This document shows, one piece after another, positions 26,441 through 35,267 of a DNA stretch of 64,000 nt (positions are counted from its first letter, which is position 1; each line of letters opens with the position of its first letter). The DNA is taken from contig DAAN01000026.1 of the NCBI GenBank assembly GCA_001701135.1, positions 14,633 to 78,632 of the forward strand, read 5' to 3'. The notes below the pieces were generated by a model, which saw nothing but the letters and a program-made list of their open reading frames with translations, made no database searches and had not been told where the DNA came from. The position numbers were made by a program, and so were the translations under genes. Origin of the DNA: Bacteroidales bacterium H3. GTDB taxonomy: Bacteria; Bacteroidota; Bacteroidia; Bacteroidales; Muribaculaceae.

Positions 26441-26448
26441 CAAATATA
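26441..26448 (-). promoter_or_regulatory. -7 box (TATATTTG) of the resolvase-like gene
   Basis: The complement of 26441-26448 is TATATTTG, about 20 bases before the start codon. A 12-bp operator-like site (26473-26484) covers the region where the -33 element should be. Confidence 0.5.
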
Positions 26449-26472
26449 CAAGTTTTATTCGAGTATCTGAAT

Positions 26473-26651
26473 CATACTATATTAAAAAACGAAAATCGTA
26501 CATTTTTCATGTTTTTATCTTCACTTGTTTTCATTGGTAATCATACTATTAAGTACGATATTAAAAAATGCGCAAAATACGGTTTTTCGGATGCGAAGTA
26601 TCAAAAATAATATATAGTTTTGCACTAAATAGTACGAAATAATATAGTATG
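26473..26651. promoter_or_regulatory. Divergent control region with repeated 12-bp sites
   Basis: CATACTATATTA at 26473-26484 recurs as its exact complement at 26640-26651, where it covers the ATG (26649) of the lipoprotein gene. A related CATACTATTA is at 26542-26551, followed by AAGTACGATATTA; AGTACGA recurs at 26631-26637. A plus-strand -7 box TAGTTTTG is at 26615-26622. The sites bracket both divergent promoters and are good candidates for autoregulation by the resolvase-like protein. Confidence 0.55.
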
Positions 26652-27698
26652 AAAACATCAAAATCGAACTTAAAACAGCCGATAATCTTTGCCAAAATAA
26701 TTGCCGTTTCGATTGCCGTATTCCTATGCGCGTCATGCGACAACGGCAATGGCAAACGATTGGCGAAAGCCAAGAATGACCCTGCCGGAACATACAGGGA
26801 ATACCTGTCTGACATACGCAGGCAGAAAAGACTCTCCATTAAAGAATTGACCGGACACCTCAAGCAATGGCAAACATTGAGGGATTCCGTATTCCTGTAT
26901 CTCGAATGTGATACGCTTGGCCGGCTTCATTCCACTGTAAGAGAAGAGTGTGAACAGATACATGATTCCATCCGCATGGAATTTTCACGGATGGTGCTGT
27001 CTCAAACACGCACTTATAAGGATATACTGTGGGTAAAAGAACAAATCTCGCCGCATCTTGAAGACAAAGAGTTGCATCGTGTGGCTGAAACAATCCGGCC
27101 GTTCTTTGCCTCATTGGATAACCAGCCCGTCAGTCAGAGAAACCGACAACATATTCTTGCCACTTATCGAGCTACCCTTGCTGAAACGATTGATTACGGT
27201 ATTCATTGTATGGCAGACCTGACGACCTTTATCGAAAAGGAGGATGCTGTGTACCGGGCATTCCTTTCACGTCTGCCTGATTTCGACGGCGAGAATCTTT
27301 CCGACATCACGCATGACACGGAACGATGCTGCGCACAGGTATTTCTTGCCGCCGAACGGAACGACATCACCTATCGCAATGCCATGATTTATTTGGCCAT
27401 GCGCACCAACCGCAGGCTGATTCAGAATGTCCGAACCTGTATCGACGACATCTGCAATCAAAAAGTCAAGACACCGGCACAGGCACAAGCCTACATCTGG
27501 ATGCTTCTCCAGCCTTATTCGTCGTTGGACGGTTTCTGCTTGGCGTTGCTTTCAGCCGAAGAAAGAGAGCAACTCGATATGCTTGCCTCGCAGACACCCG
27601 ACGCTTTCAGAGAGTTGGGCAGGATGCTGCACCCAGGAGACAACCGCTTGGACGAGCTGCCCGGAATGCTGATGGAAGCATTCATACACACGCTGTAA
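26649..27698 (+). CDS. Putative lipoprotein, unknown
   Basis: A 349-aa protein with a type II signal peptide: hydrophobic IIAVSIAVFLCASC with lipobox ASC, followed by DNGNG, so it is probably an inner- or outer-membrane anchored lipoprotein facing the periplasm. The rest is mostly alpha-helical and charged; no domain recognised. It opens a five-gene run (26649, 27702, 28169, 28561, 29135) with gaps or overlaps of a few bases, which precedes the MobV relaxase. The start codon lies inside an operator-like repeat. Confidence 0.75.
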   Translation: MKTSKSNLKQPIIFAKIIAVSIAVFLCASCDNGNGKRLAKAKNDPAGTYREYLSDIRRQKRLSIKELTGHLKQWQTLRDSVFLYLECDTLGRLHSTVREECEQIHDSIRMEFSRMVLSQTRTYKDILWVKEQISPHLEDKELHRVAETIRPFFASLDNQPVSQRNRQHILATYRATLAETIDYGIHCMADLTTFIEKEDAVYRAFLSRLPDFDGENLSDITHDTERCCAQVFLAAERNDITYRNAMIYLAMRTNRRLIQNVRTCIDDICNQKVKTPAQAQAYIWMLLQPYSSLDGFCLALLSAEEREQLDMLASQTPDAFRELGRMLHPGDNRLDELPGMLMEAFIHTL

Positions 27699-27701
27699 AA
27701 T

Positions 27702-28172
27702 ATGACAACAGAAAAATATATGAATATGTTACGACATTTTTATAATGACTTCATGGCATTCGTCCCCCTGCAACTTCCGCAGTTGCTCGATGTGACGACG
27801 ATGGAAGAACCGCAGTTCTACGGCGACTATGTGCTGCTTACGTTTCCGTTGCGCACCCCTTACGAACTGGACGAAGTAATGGATATGTTCGAGGACGACA
27901 TGGAGTTGATCACGCTTTACCACCATATCCCGATGCGGACGGAAAAATTCGGTCATAGCACTTGTGCATACTCGAATCCCGCTTTCGGACAGATGTTCAA
28001 GATGAACGCCAAGACTGATACGGAGGGTAATGTAAACAGCATCCTTGTTACCATCTATGATTCTTTGGAGCAGATGTACGGGGACCTATGCCTCGATTTG
28101 GAACTTCACTCCAAAAGCGGGTTCCTGAAATACAAGAAAGACAAGTCCGACGTGCTGATGAATTTCATATGA
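27702..28172 (+). CDS. Element protein of 156 aa, unknown
   Basis: A 156-aa cytosolic protein beginning MTTEKYMNMLRHFYNDF. No recognised domain; acidic, with mixed alpha/beta character. It starts 3 bases after the upstream lipoprotein stop and its stop overlaps the next start (ATGA at 28169-28172), so it is translationally coupled in the operon. Confidence 0.7.
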   Translation: MTTEKYMNMLRHFYNDFMAFVPLQLPQLLDVTTMEEPQFYGDYVLLTFPLRTPYELDEVMDMFEDDMELITLYHHIPMRTEKFGHSTCAYSNPAFGQMFKMNAKTDTEGNVNSILVTIYDSLEQMYGDLCLDLELHSKSGFLKYKKDKSDVLMNFI

Positions 28173-28570
28173 GAGAAAGTTTATACCGACAGATGGTCTA
28201 TTGCATCAACACCTACCGGACGTGGATAGAGGTTGCCGATGACAATCTCTACAAGGAGCATATCATCTCAAGAACCGACCGCACCGATTACCTCGTTTCC
28301 CGTACATTGGTGCTGCGTGCCTTCAAGACGAACGGCATACACGCCGAGGGTACGACATGGACTATTCCCGAACACGAACTGGACAAGGCTTTGGCCATCT
28401 ACCGAAAGCAAGACAGTACATTCAAGCAGCGCATCAAGAAAGCGGCCATGTACTTTTCGCCCAAGGATGCCGAAACCCTTATCCGACTGGCGACATACGG
28501 TATTGTCCAGTTGGAACTCATTGTGCGCCCCACTCCCATACCCGAAAAGCCCTATTACTTATGTTACTGA
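28169..28570 (+). CDS. Element protein of 133 aa, unknown
   Basis: A 133-aa protein (MRESLYRQMVYCINTYRTW) of unknown function. The frame is open upstream to 28088, but ATG 28169 overlaps the preceding stop as ATGA and is the natural coupled start. A basic helical segment (IYRKQDSTFKQRIKKAAMYF) is its most visible feature. Confidence 0.7.
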   Translation: MRESLYRQMVYCINTYRTWIEVADDNLYKEHIISRTDRTDYLVSRTLVLRAFKTNGIHAEGTTWTIPEHELDKALAIYRKQDSTFKQRIKKAAMYFSPKDAETLIRLATYGIVQLELIVRPTPIPEKPYYLCY

Positions 28571-29151
28571 ATATCCTGCTACTCATTTTCTGCGCGATAC
28601 CTTTCGGGGTATCAATGTCATTGTACAAGAACAACAAGCGGTTCATGACACCCTTTTACATGGCAATGGCACGAAGCGGCAACGCCCGTAAACTGTATGT
28701 GCAAGTATGGCTGATATGCCTGCTTCTTTTCCATTATGTATATGCCTGTGGACATATGGGTGAGTTTGGAATCCTACTCTCTACCGGTGTCTGTGCCGCA
28801 ATGTTCTCGTTCCGATGGACGGACAACTGGTTACGCAGGTTGCTTGACCGCCCCGGTGCATTTGTCACACTCGCATCGGTCGCACTGGTCATCGGCTTTG
28901 TGCCGCATCTGTACACCTTGGCGATAACCATTACCTATCTTCTTCTGGCAGCCCTGTTCTATCCCTCCGTTCGGGTCATGTCCGAATGCAAGGACACGGG
29001 GACACTTTCCGGATGGGCAAAGCATCCCGGAATGCTGTCAGAATCCTATCACGACAATCATCACGCAAATCTGCCGCATGAAGCGGACAGCGGCAACACT
29101 GACATATCCGCACAATATGAATCATTAAAACCGAATGAAAATGAAAAATAA
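28561..29151 (+). CDS. Small integral membrane protein, four spans, unknown
   Basis: A 196-aa membrane protein starting MLLNILLLIFCAIPFG, with about four hydrophobic helices in the first 135 residues and a polar C-terminal tail rich in His and Asp. The frame is open from 28357, but ATG 28561 overlaps the preceding stop by 10 bases and removes an implausible polar leader. No family recognised; the operon context suggests a role in element transfer or maintenance. Confidence 0.65.
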   Translation: MLLNILLLIFCAIPFGVSMSLYKNNKRFMTPFYMAMARSGNARKLYVQVWLICLLLFHYVYACGHMGEFGILLSTGVCAAMFSFRWTDNWLRRLLDRPGAFVTLASVALVIGFVPHLYTLAITITYLLLAALFYPSVRVMSECKDTGTLSGWAKHPGMLSESYHDNHHANLPHEADSGNTDISAQYESLKPNENEK

Positions 29152-29986
29152 CCAAAAGATACCTGTTTCCATATTGGCAGACAGGGAGGTATTCGAATAT
29201 CTCAAGGAGAAAGGGGATGAACGCAAGACACGCACCGAAGCGTACTGTGACCTGTTGGACAAATCACTGGCAGGTTTCGTTTCCCCGTTTTTAAGAAAGA
29301 AGGACTACGTGCTGCAACCCAACCAGTGCTACCTGACCGTTTCCGACCTCGCATCGGAGTGGCATTGGCACAGGGCTACCGTCCGTTCTTTTTTGAGTGC
29401 AATGGAGGCATTCGGCTTGCTGACCCGCATCCAGCTTCCCAAAAGCGTGGTCATTACCATGACCGTACAATCCGGTCAGGCAGCACAGCCCCGCGATGCA
29501 CAGGAGCAGCCGGACTTTGCCGGACAGCTCCGTGAGGTATTGTCCGATTGGGTAATCGGCAAAACGACCGCTGCCGAAACTGGCGTAATGTGTGGACAAC
29601 TCGTAAGTCTGGCAAAGGCTGAAATTGCCGACCGTGACGCCGGACACTGTTCGGACACCCATTCCATCACGACCTCCGCACATTCCGGCACTTTGGTCAC
29701 GGAACATCGTGAAACAGCCCTGTGCTGCATCGCCCACGCCGCCCTGCAAAAAATCCTGCACAAGTCGAGATTCGATGACAGTTCGCCGCTTGTGGATTTC
29801 TTCCGGCTTGACCTCGGCGAAGAATGGGCAGCTTTCATCGAGTCCGCCAAAGACCTCGCCGGGCTGATTCTCGACACCGAGGCATCAGTGACGGACTTCG
29901 ACATGGACGAAGACCAAGAACGCCTCAAATCGCTTCGCAAACCCTTTTTATCGCTTCTGGCGAAGGCACAGGCGATGGTGGATTGA
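29135..29986 (+). CDS. Winged-helix-like DNA-binding protein next to relaxase
   Basis: A 283-aa protein. The N-terminal 100 residues hold a helix-turn-helix-like block (YLTVSDLASEWHWHRATVRS followed by FLSAMEAFGLL). The remainder is helical with no motif recognised. Its start overlaps the upstream membrane protein by 17 bases. Being the last gene before the putative oriT and MobV gene, it may be an auxiliary mobilization or copy/transfer regulator; this is inference from position. Confidence 0.65.
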   Translation: MKMKNNQKIPVSILADREVFEYLKEKGDERKTRTEAYCDLLDKSLAGFVSPFLRKKDYVLQPNQCYLTVSDLASEWHWHRATVRSFLSAMEAFGLLTRIQLPKSVVITMTVQSGQAAQPRDAQEQPDFAGQLREVLSDWVIGKTTAAETGVMCGQLVSLAKAEIADRDAGHCSDTHSITTSAHSGTLVTEHRETALCCIAHAALQKILHKSRFDDSSPLVDFFRLDLGEEWAAFIESAKDLAGLILDTEASVTDFDMDEDQERLKSLRKPFLSLLAKAQAMVD

Positions 29987-30063
29987 ACCGGGAGTCGAAA
30001 ACAGATTGTATAACGCGAACAATCCGCCTCCATCCCTTAACGGTCATCCTGCCGGTTATAGGA

Positions 30064-30200
30064 GGCACACGGGCTTGCCCGTCTGCCACGAAACAAAGGG
30101 AAGGGGGAGCCTAATACCCCGACCGTCTATCGACCGTCGGGAGGCTGTCCGGGCAAGCAGCAAGCTGGGACAGGACGGATTGTCCGAAACAACACGAAAA
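30064..30200. other. Candidate origin of transfer (oriT) upstream of mobV
   Basis: A 218-base gap precedes the relaxase gene. It holds a strong inverted repeat GGCA-C-ACGGGC-TT-GCCCGT-C-TGCC (30064-30087), a direct repeat GACCGTC (30121-30127 and 30132-30138) inside a CCCGAC...GTCGGG pair, and a small GGAC...GTCC hairpin (30174-30186). Hairpins directly upstream of a mob gene are the usual position of MobV oriT sites. No match to a known nic sequence was identified. Confidence 0.4.
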
Positions 30201-30204
30201 GAGT

Positions 30205-31662
30205 ATGGCAGATCAAAAACAGGTACTTGATGTGAAGGTGTCGAAAGGCATCACCACAGCCCAAAGTAACGAACACTTGCGTGATCGCAGTGAAAGGGCG
30301 GAAAAGTACGCTATGAATAAGGGGAATTACGACCCCACACGCAAACACCTGAACTTCGAGATTGCACCCGGAGGCAAGGTACGTCCCATCGACACGAGCC
30401 GCAACATTCCCGAACGGATGGCGGACATATTGGAGAGGCGTGGAATCAAAGACCCCAACGAAGGACTGGCAGAACCGAAGTACCGCACGGTGGTGAACTT
30501 CATTTTCGGCGGTTCCCGTAAGCGGATGCACGAACTCGCATTCGGCACGCAGAAAGTGGATTTCGAGAAAGATGCGGACAATATCCATATCAAAAGAGAA
30601 AGCGATATTGAACGCTGGGCGAAAGACGTCTATTCATTCGTGAGTGGCAAATATGGCGAGCAGAACATCGCCGCATTCATCGTACACCTTGACGAATTGA
30701 ATCCGCACGTCCACTGTACGCTCCTGCCAATCAAAGACGGTCGCTTTGCGTACAAGGAAATATTCGCCGGTAAGGACAAGTTTGAATACAGCGCAAGGAT
30801 GAAACAGCTTCATACCGACTTTTTCACCGAAGTCAATACAAGGTGGGGAATGTCGAGAGGAACAAGCATATCCGAAACAGGCGCACGGCACAGGACTACC
30901 GAAGAATACCGCCGTATGCTATCGGAAGAATGTACGACCATCGAGGAAAATATCAGCCGTCATCAAAAAGTTCTGGCTGACCTCCAATCGGACATCCGTC
31001 TGGCAGAGCGCAGGGTCAAGGGGCTTACGACAATGGTCGATAACCTTGAGAAGTCGAAAGCCGAAAAAGAGGCCCTGCTATCGGCAGCCGAACAGGATTT
31101 GAAAGCGAACAAGGGTGATGCTGAACAATTAGCCGCACAAGTGAAAAGTCTGGAAAAAGAACTGGCCGGAATCAACAGGCAACTGGCAGATAAGCAGGAG
31201 AAGTTACAGACGGCTGACCGGCAGCTTGCCGAGCTGAAAGAGAACATGGATGCCATTGAGGAACGTACCGGGGAACTCAAGGAGGAAGCCTACAAATACT
31301 CCCATGATGTACATTCCAAAGTGGACACGTTGCTCAAGGATGTCCTGCTGGAAAATGTGGTCGGCGAGTATAGGAACGTATCGGCACAGATGGACGTGGC
31401 GGAACGGCAACTGTTCGACGGCTCGCTCGTCCAGTCCATAGCGGAACAAGGTACAGACGTGATGCACTGCGCGACGATGCTGTTTCTCGGTATGGTCGAT
31501 GATGCCACCACTTTTGCCGAAACTCGTGGCGGCGGAGGTGGCGGCAGCGACCTGAAATGGGGACGCGACGAGGACGAGGACAACCGTGCATGGGCACTCC
31601 GCTGCATGAGGATGGCGAGCCGCATGATGCGCCCGGCCATTGGCAAGAAACCCAAACGGTAA
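30205..31662 (+). CDS. MobV-type (Pre/Mob) relaxase
   Basis: A 485-aa relaxase that nicks oriT and pilots the single strand. Motif III is present as HLDELNPHVHC (H161, E164, H168, H170), the metal-binding H-x-D-E-x-x-P-H-x-H signature of MobV proteins; the N-terminal KVSKGITTAQSNEH region with its E-x-N-x-x-R-like helix fits the family (motif I). From residue about 250 to 400 there is a long coiled coil (many Leu/Lys/Glu heptads), followed by a glycine-rich linker. The downstream OmpA-type gene is 54 bases away. It is the only relaxase in the window. Confidence 0.9.
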   Translation: MADQKQVLDVKVSKGITTAQSNEHLRDRSERAEKYAMNKGNYDPTRKHLNFEIAPGGKVRPIDTSRNIPERMADILERRGIKDPNEGLAEPKYRTVVNFIFGGSRKRMHELAFGTQKVDFEKDADNIHIKRESDIERWAKDVYSFVSGKYGEQNIAAFIVHLDELNPHVHCTLLPIKDGRFAYKEIFAGKDKFEYSARMKQLHTDFFTEVNTRWGMSRGTSISETGARHRTTEEYRRMLSEECTTIEENISRHQKVLADLQSDIRLAERRVKGLTTMVDNLEKSKAEKEALLSAAEQDLKANKGDAEQLAAQVKSLEKELAGINRQLADKQEKLQTADRQLAELKENMDAIEERTGELKEEAYKYSHDVHSKVDTLLKDVLLENVVGEYRNVSAQMDVAERQLFDGSLVQSIAEQGTDVMHCATMLFLGMVDDATTFAETRGGGGGGSDLKWGRDEDEDNRAWALRCMRMASRMMRPAIGKKPKR

Positions 31663-31716
31663 GTGGCGTACGCCTTATTACAAATCAAAAAGTATAACGA
31701 ATAATATCATTGGAAT

Positions 31717-33117
31717 ATGACGAAACAGATCTTTTTTATATTGGCCGTGCTTTGCACGTTGCAGGCGCAGGCAAGTGTACAACCCGTACAGGTGGATACT
31801 GTACAACATACACCGTACTATAATGTCTCGGAGGAACGGCAACCGATACAGCCCGTCTATCTTGACGGAGTGGTACTTCCGGCATCCCGGACTGGCAACT
31901 GGTTTGTCAGCATTGCCGGGGGTACGTCCGCCTTTCTCGGCACACCTCTCGGCTGCGAAGACCTCTTCGGACGCTTGAAACCCTCGTACAGTTTCGCAGT
32001 CGGAAAATGGTTCACTCCGTCCGTCGGTGCACGTATCAATTACAGCGGTGTGCAGTTCAAAGATGGAACATTGTCCAATCAGGAATACCACCATATCCAT
32101 GCGGATCTGCTGTGGAATGTCCTTGGCCGCAGATATGCCCGGCAAGAACAGGTACGCTGGAATCTTGCTCCCTTTGCCGGTGTCGGCCTGTTGCACAATG
32201 CTTCTAACGGGAATAATCCCTTTGCTGTTTCGTATGGCGTACAGGGAGAATATCGGATTTCCAAACGAGTAAGTGCCATGTTGGAACTCTCCGGCACGAC
32301 CACCTTTCAGGACTTCGATGGTTACGGACGCCCGAACCGCCTCGGCGACCACATGGTATCGCTGACCGCCGGTTTCACGTTTCATCTCGGAAAGGTCGGT
32401 TGGAAACGCGCGGTTGATGCAACACCTTACATTCGTCAGAATGAGTGGCTCGTGGATTATGCCAATGTCTTGTCCGGAGAAAACAAGCGTTATAAAGACT
32501 GGTACGACCGCAACCGACGGACGCTCGCAGAATTGTTGAAAATTCTGGAAATAGAAGGCTTGCTTGACAAGTACGGTCATCTGGTTAATGACGATGAGAC
32601 CGACCGCCGTCAAGGTTATCCCAGAAATAATTACAGCGGATTGAACTCACTTCGGGCAAGATTGAAAAACCGGCATTGGGATGGAATCTCGCCACTTGAT
32701 TCTGCAAGTATTATATATGGCAACAACGGAGATGATTCCGAACAACCGGGCATAATCGTTTCTGAAAAGACGGAACTCATACAAGCCGGAAATTGCATCG
32801 GGTCGCCTGTCTATTTCTTTTTTAACCTCAATACGGCGCACCTGACGGATGCTTCCCAAATGCTTAACCTTGATGAACTGGCTCGCGTGGCCAAGAAATA
32901 CGGATTATCCGTGAAAGTGACCGGCGCGGCCGACAGTTCGACTGGAACTCCCGTGCTTAATGGTTCATTAAGCACATTGAGAGCGGATCATATCGTTGCA
33001 GAATTAGAAAAGCGTGGCATACCGATCGAACGCATCGTCAAGGTAAGCAGGGGCGGCATAGCTGACCATGTGCCGGTCGAAGCCAACAGGCATACGAAAG
33101 TGGAGTTATTCTTTTAG
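31717..33117 (+). CDS. Outer-membrane barrel with OmpA-like C-terminal domain
   Basis: A 466-aa exported protein (signal MTKQIFFILAVLCTLQAQA). Residues about 50-230 read as an OmpA/OmpW-type beta barrel (GNWFVSIAGGTSAFLGTPL, FTFHLGKVGWKR). Residues about 350-466 form an OmpA-like peptidoglycan-binding domain: FFFNLNTAHLTDASQMLNLD, then LSTLRADHIVAELEKRGIP. OmpA proteins of this layout are common in Bacteroidales conjugative elements and may stabilise mating or envelope contact. A strong terminator follows. Confidence 0.85.
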   Translation: MTKQIFFILAVLCTLQAQASVQPVQVDTVQHTPYYNVSEERQPIQPVYLDGVVLPASRTGNWFVSIAGGTSAFLGTPLGCEDLFGRLKPSYSFAVGKWFTPSVGARINYSGVQFKDGTLSNQEYHHIHADLLWNVLGRRYARQEQVRWNLAPFAGVGLLHNASNGNNPFAVSYGVQGEYRISKRVSAMLELSGTTTFQDFDGYGRPNRLGDHMVSLTAGFTFHLGKVGWKRAVDATPYIRQNEWLVDYANVLSGENKRYKDWYDRNRRTLAELLKILEIEGLLDKYGHLVNDDETDRRQGYPRNNYSGLNSLRARLKNRHWDGISPLDSASIIYGNNGDDSEQPGIIVSEKTELIQAGNCIGSPVYFFFNLNTAHLTDASQMLNLDELARVAKKYGLSVKVTGAADSSTGTPVLNGSLSTLRADHIVAELEKRGIPIERIVKVSRGGIADHVPVEANRHTKVELFF

Positions 33118-33137
33118 TTTTTACATTAACTTTCATC

Positions 33138-33177
33138 AAGTCCCTCAATCTATAATCCGGATTGCAGGGACTTTTTT
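33138..33177 (+). terminator. Rho-independent terminator after ompA-like gene
   Basis: AAGTCCCTCAATC (33138-33150) pairs with GATTGCAGGGACTT (33160-33173, one bulged C), followed by TTTT. Convergent with the end of the B12 operon at 33218. Confidence 0.85.
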
Positions 33178-33217
33178 GTGAATGGCTATCATAACGTTAT
33201 CAATGAGAGTAATAAGA

Positions 33218-33814
33218 TTATAGGTTTCCTGAATCCGGATTACGCTTCGTATGACTGATAATATTTTCTGTCGAGTTATGAAATAATCCGCTTACGAGCA
33301 CAAGATATTCTGGTAAAATATCATTCTTTCCCCAAAGCAGTTCTATCCCGAAAAGTTCCGAGAGGGTACGTGCTATATCGAATCCGAATGCTTCAAGCGA
33401 GGGACGTACTTTGTCCGGATGCAGGCAAGGACGGTTGCATTTGCGGGCGCATTCGGAATCTGGACAGTATAGGCATTTTCCTACATAGGCGAATGCCCTG
33501 CCTCCGTATCTGTGCTCCAGTTCCAGCAACTCTTTTTCTATCCTGATTCGTTCTGGTCTGATTAACTCTTGTGATTTGTCTATCGGGATGCCTTTTTCGA
33601 TAGGAATAATTTTGGTAGCCATAAGATAGGCATACTTGTACTGGCGCAGAAATTCTCCGGTATCGAAATCAAACGGCGGACATCCCCAACTGTTACCGTA
33701 ATTAGGGCATTGCCTGCAAAACTCGACAAACCGTTTCTCATCCCGGAAACGTGAAATATATTCATCCACGCCGATGCCTGCCGTGAAATTCTCTATGATA
33801 TATTTTTCAGTCAT
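33218..33814 (-). CDS. DUF2284 cysteine-rich metal-binding protein
   Basis: A 198-aa protein with eight conserved cysteines: C33, C36 and C45 in CRQCPNYGNSWGCPP, and C114, C117, C122, C126 and C130 in CLYCPDSECARKCNRPC. This spacing is that of the DUF2284 family of predicted metal- or Fe-S-binding proteins. Its function is unknown; members often neighbour corrinoid-related genes. It is the last gene of the B12-riboswitch operon. Its ATG overlaps the stop of a truncated btuD remnant (ATGA at 33811-33814), which shows it once followed an intact btuD directly. Confidence 0.85.
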   Translation of the reverse strand: MTEKYIIENFTAGIGVDEYISRFRDEKRFVEFCRQCPNYGNSWGCPPFDFDTGEFLRQYKYAYLMATKIIPIEKGIPIDKSQELIRPERIRIEKELLELEHRYGGRAFAYVGKCLYCPDSECARKCNRPCLHPDKVRPSLEAFGFDIARTLSELFGIELLWGKNDILPEYLVLVSGLFHNSTENIISHTKRNPDSGNL

Positions 33815-33945
33815 TGCTTCACTTTAATGAATCCTATTGTAGTGTCGAACTTCACGCAATTATTTCGGAACAGCCGTTCTATACAGCCGCTCAGGCGCAT
33901 CTCCTTCGTCAGCAGAACCGGTAAATCGAGAAAAGGGCTATAAAG
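33811..33945 (-). pseudogene. Truncated btuD 3' end (remnant)
   Basis: The last about 35 codons (EMRLSGCIERLFRNNCVKF, then DTTIGFIKVKQ) closely match the C-terminus of the intact btuD at 36046 (EMRRSGCIERLFRNNSVTF, then DTATGVVKVR). At DNA level, the 73 or so bases from 33842 differ at only about 12 positions from the corresponding btuD bases; similarity fades upstream after about 33945. Walker and signature motifs are absent, so it is not a functional ATPase. The open frame runs further (to 34209) without similarity. It marks the second end of a direct repeat around the exporter cassette. Confidence 0.8.
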
Positions 33946-34025
33946 GTAATATCGAGTTATGTGCCGGTTTATCGGCTCGAGTCCATTGCAATGGTAAAAT
34001 ATTTGTTTGAGCATGCGCGTATAAA

Positions 34026-34763
34026 TCAGATGATTTGGGTGAATAGGTCGAGTTGGTGCAGGAGTGTGACGGTAAAGAAGATGCCGACGACCAGACTCAG
34101 CGCAATGAGCAGTGCATCGAGTACGTGGGCCGAGGGTTTCGTCGGCCGGTCGGCGTTGCTTCGGACATACTCCCGAAAGAAGATGTAGAGTGCAGGTACG
34201 GTACTGCACGCCAGCAGGTAGTCTTCGGGTATGCCGAAGAAGTAGACTTTCGACAGTCCGATCAGCGCCCAGTGGCAGAGGAACATGGCCAGCACGATAT
34301 TGACCTGCTCCGAGAAGGCGAGCATCAGTCCAATGGTGAAAACCGCCACCGAACAGGGCATGACGGGCGAGGTCATCATGGGGAATTCGTGGCCCAGCGC
34401 CAGCGAGCAGAGGGGATATATCAACGGCATGGCAAGGAGCAGGACAGCGAATGCGTTGTGCTGGCCGGTGCGTTCGAGCGAGGCGTGTTTCACCAGCAGG
34501 TCATAAATCCAGATTCCACCCATGATGGCCCAGAAGAGTGCTAACATGCCGTGATATTCGCGCGGTCGGCAATAGATCATGTAATAGACTCCGGCAATCC
34601 AAAAGTTGAGCATCGCCATGAAACTCTTCATGGCGATGCGCACAGTGTTTGTCGGCCGCAGGCAGAGCAACAGAAGCAGCAGGGTTGCAATGCCCGTAAA
34701 GACAATCTGCGCAGGCCAGGTTGCGGCATTGTAGGCCGCGATCGTGTTCCAAAAAATTTCCAT
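34026..34763 (-). CDS. DUF6064-like integral membrane protein
   Basis: A 245-aa protein with six to seven hydrophobic helices. The start MEIFWNTIAAYNAATWPAQI resembles DUF6064 family proteins, which are uncharacterised. No transport signature is recognised. It starts 3 bases after the YjjB-like gene stop and thus belongs to the same transcript and, with the YjjP/YjjB pair, to a cassette located between btuD and its remnant. A link to exporter function is positional inference. Confidence 0.7.
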   Translation of the reverse strand: MEIFWNTIAAYNAATWPAQIVFTGIATLLLLLLCLRPTNTVRIAMKSFMAMLNFWIAGVYYMIYCRPREYHGMLALFWAIMGGIWIYDLLVKHASLERTGQHNAFAVLLLAMPLIYPLCSLALGHEFPMMTSPVMPCSVAVFTIGLMLAFSEQVNIVLAMFLCHWALIGLSKVYFFGIPEDYLLACSTVPALYIFFREYVRSNADRPTKPSAHVLDALLIALSLVVGIFFTVTLLHQLDLFTQII

Positions 34764-34766
34764 AAC

Positions 34767-35267
34767 CTAACTATTTTTTCGTGTGCGTCGGGTCATAGAG
34801 AAGGCCCGGCGCTTGAAGATGAATATCGGCAGCGTGGCACCGGCGGCAAGCAGCGCAATGACACTCAGCGATACGGTGGCATTGAGAAAAAACTGCTGCA
34901 TGTAGCGCATCCCTTCGTCAGCCCGATCGAGCGACTGGAGGAACATGATGAGCGAGAAAACCGTCTTGTAGGCGTAGATGCCCGGCACCATCGGCAGCAG
35001 AGCCGGGATGTAGAGACAGGTCATCGGGCAGCGGACACCGCGGCCGAGCCATAGGCTGCCCATACCGATTGCAAAGGCCGCGAAAAGCGATGCGGTGGCG
35101 ATATCCAGTGCGGAACAGTGCATCAGCGTGAAACGCAAGGCGTGGCCTATGGCGGCAAGCAGGGCGATGCGTGGAAAGGCTCGCATCGGCGGATCGGAGA
35201 TGGCCCCGAATCCGATGGCGGCGACAGCGGCGAAGAGTCCGTCGAGCAGAATATCCGTCACGATCAT
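34767..35267 (-). CDS. YjjB/ThrE_2-type exporter subunit
   Basis: A 166-aa membrane protein with four to five hydrophobic helices, containing PALLPMVPGIYAYK, the typical ThrE_2 (DUF3815) motif around a conserved P-G. Size and order match E. coli YjjB (157 aa), the small partner of YjjP; the YjjP-YjjB pair acts in succinate export, while one-piece ThrE proteins export threonine and serine. Start overlaps the stop of the YjjP-like gene (ATGA at 35264-35267). Confidence 0.8.
   Translation of the reverse strand: MIVTDILLDGLFAAVAAIGFGAISDPPMRAFPRIALLAAIGHALRFTLMHCSALDIATASLFAAFAIGMGSLWLGRGVRCPMTCLYIPALLPMVPGIYAYKTVFSLIMFLQSLDRADEGMRYMQQFFLNATVSLSVIALLAAGATLPIFIFKRRAFSMTRRTRKNS

Noticed and set aside
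33811..34209. 132-codon minus ORF as an intact gene
   Set aside because: Only its last part resembles a protein, and that part is the duplicated btuD C-terminus; the rest is shadow of the DUF6064-like gene.
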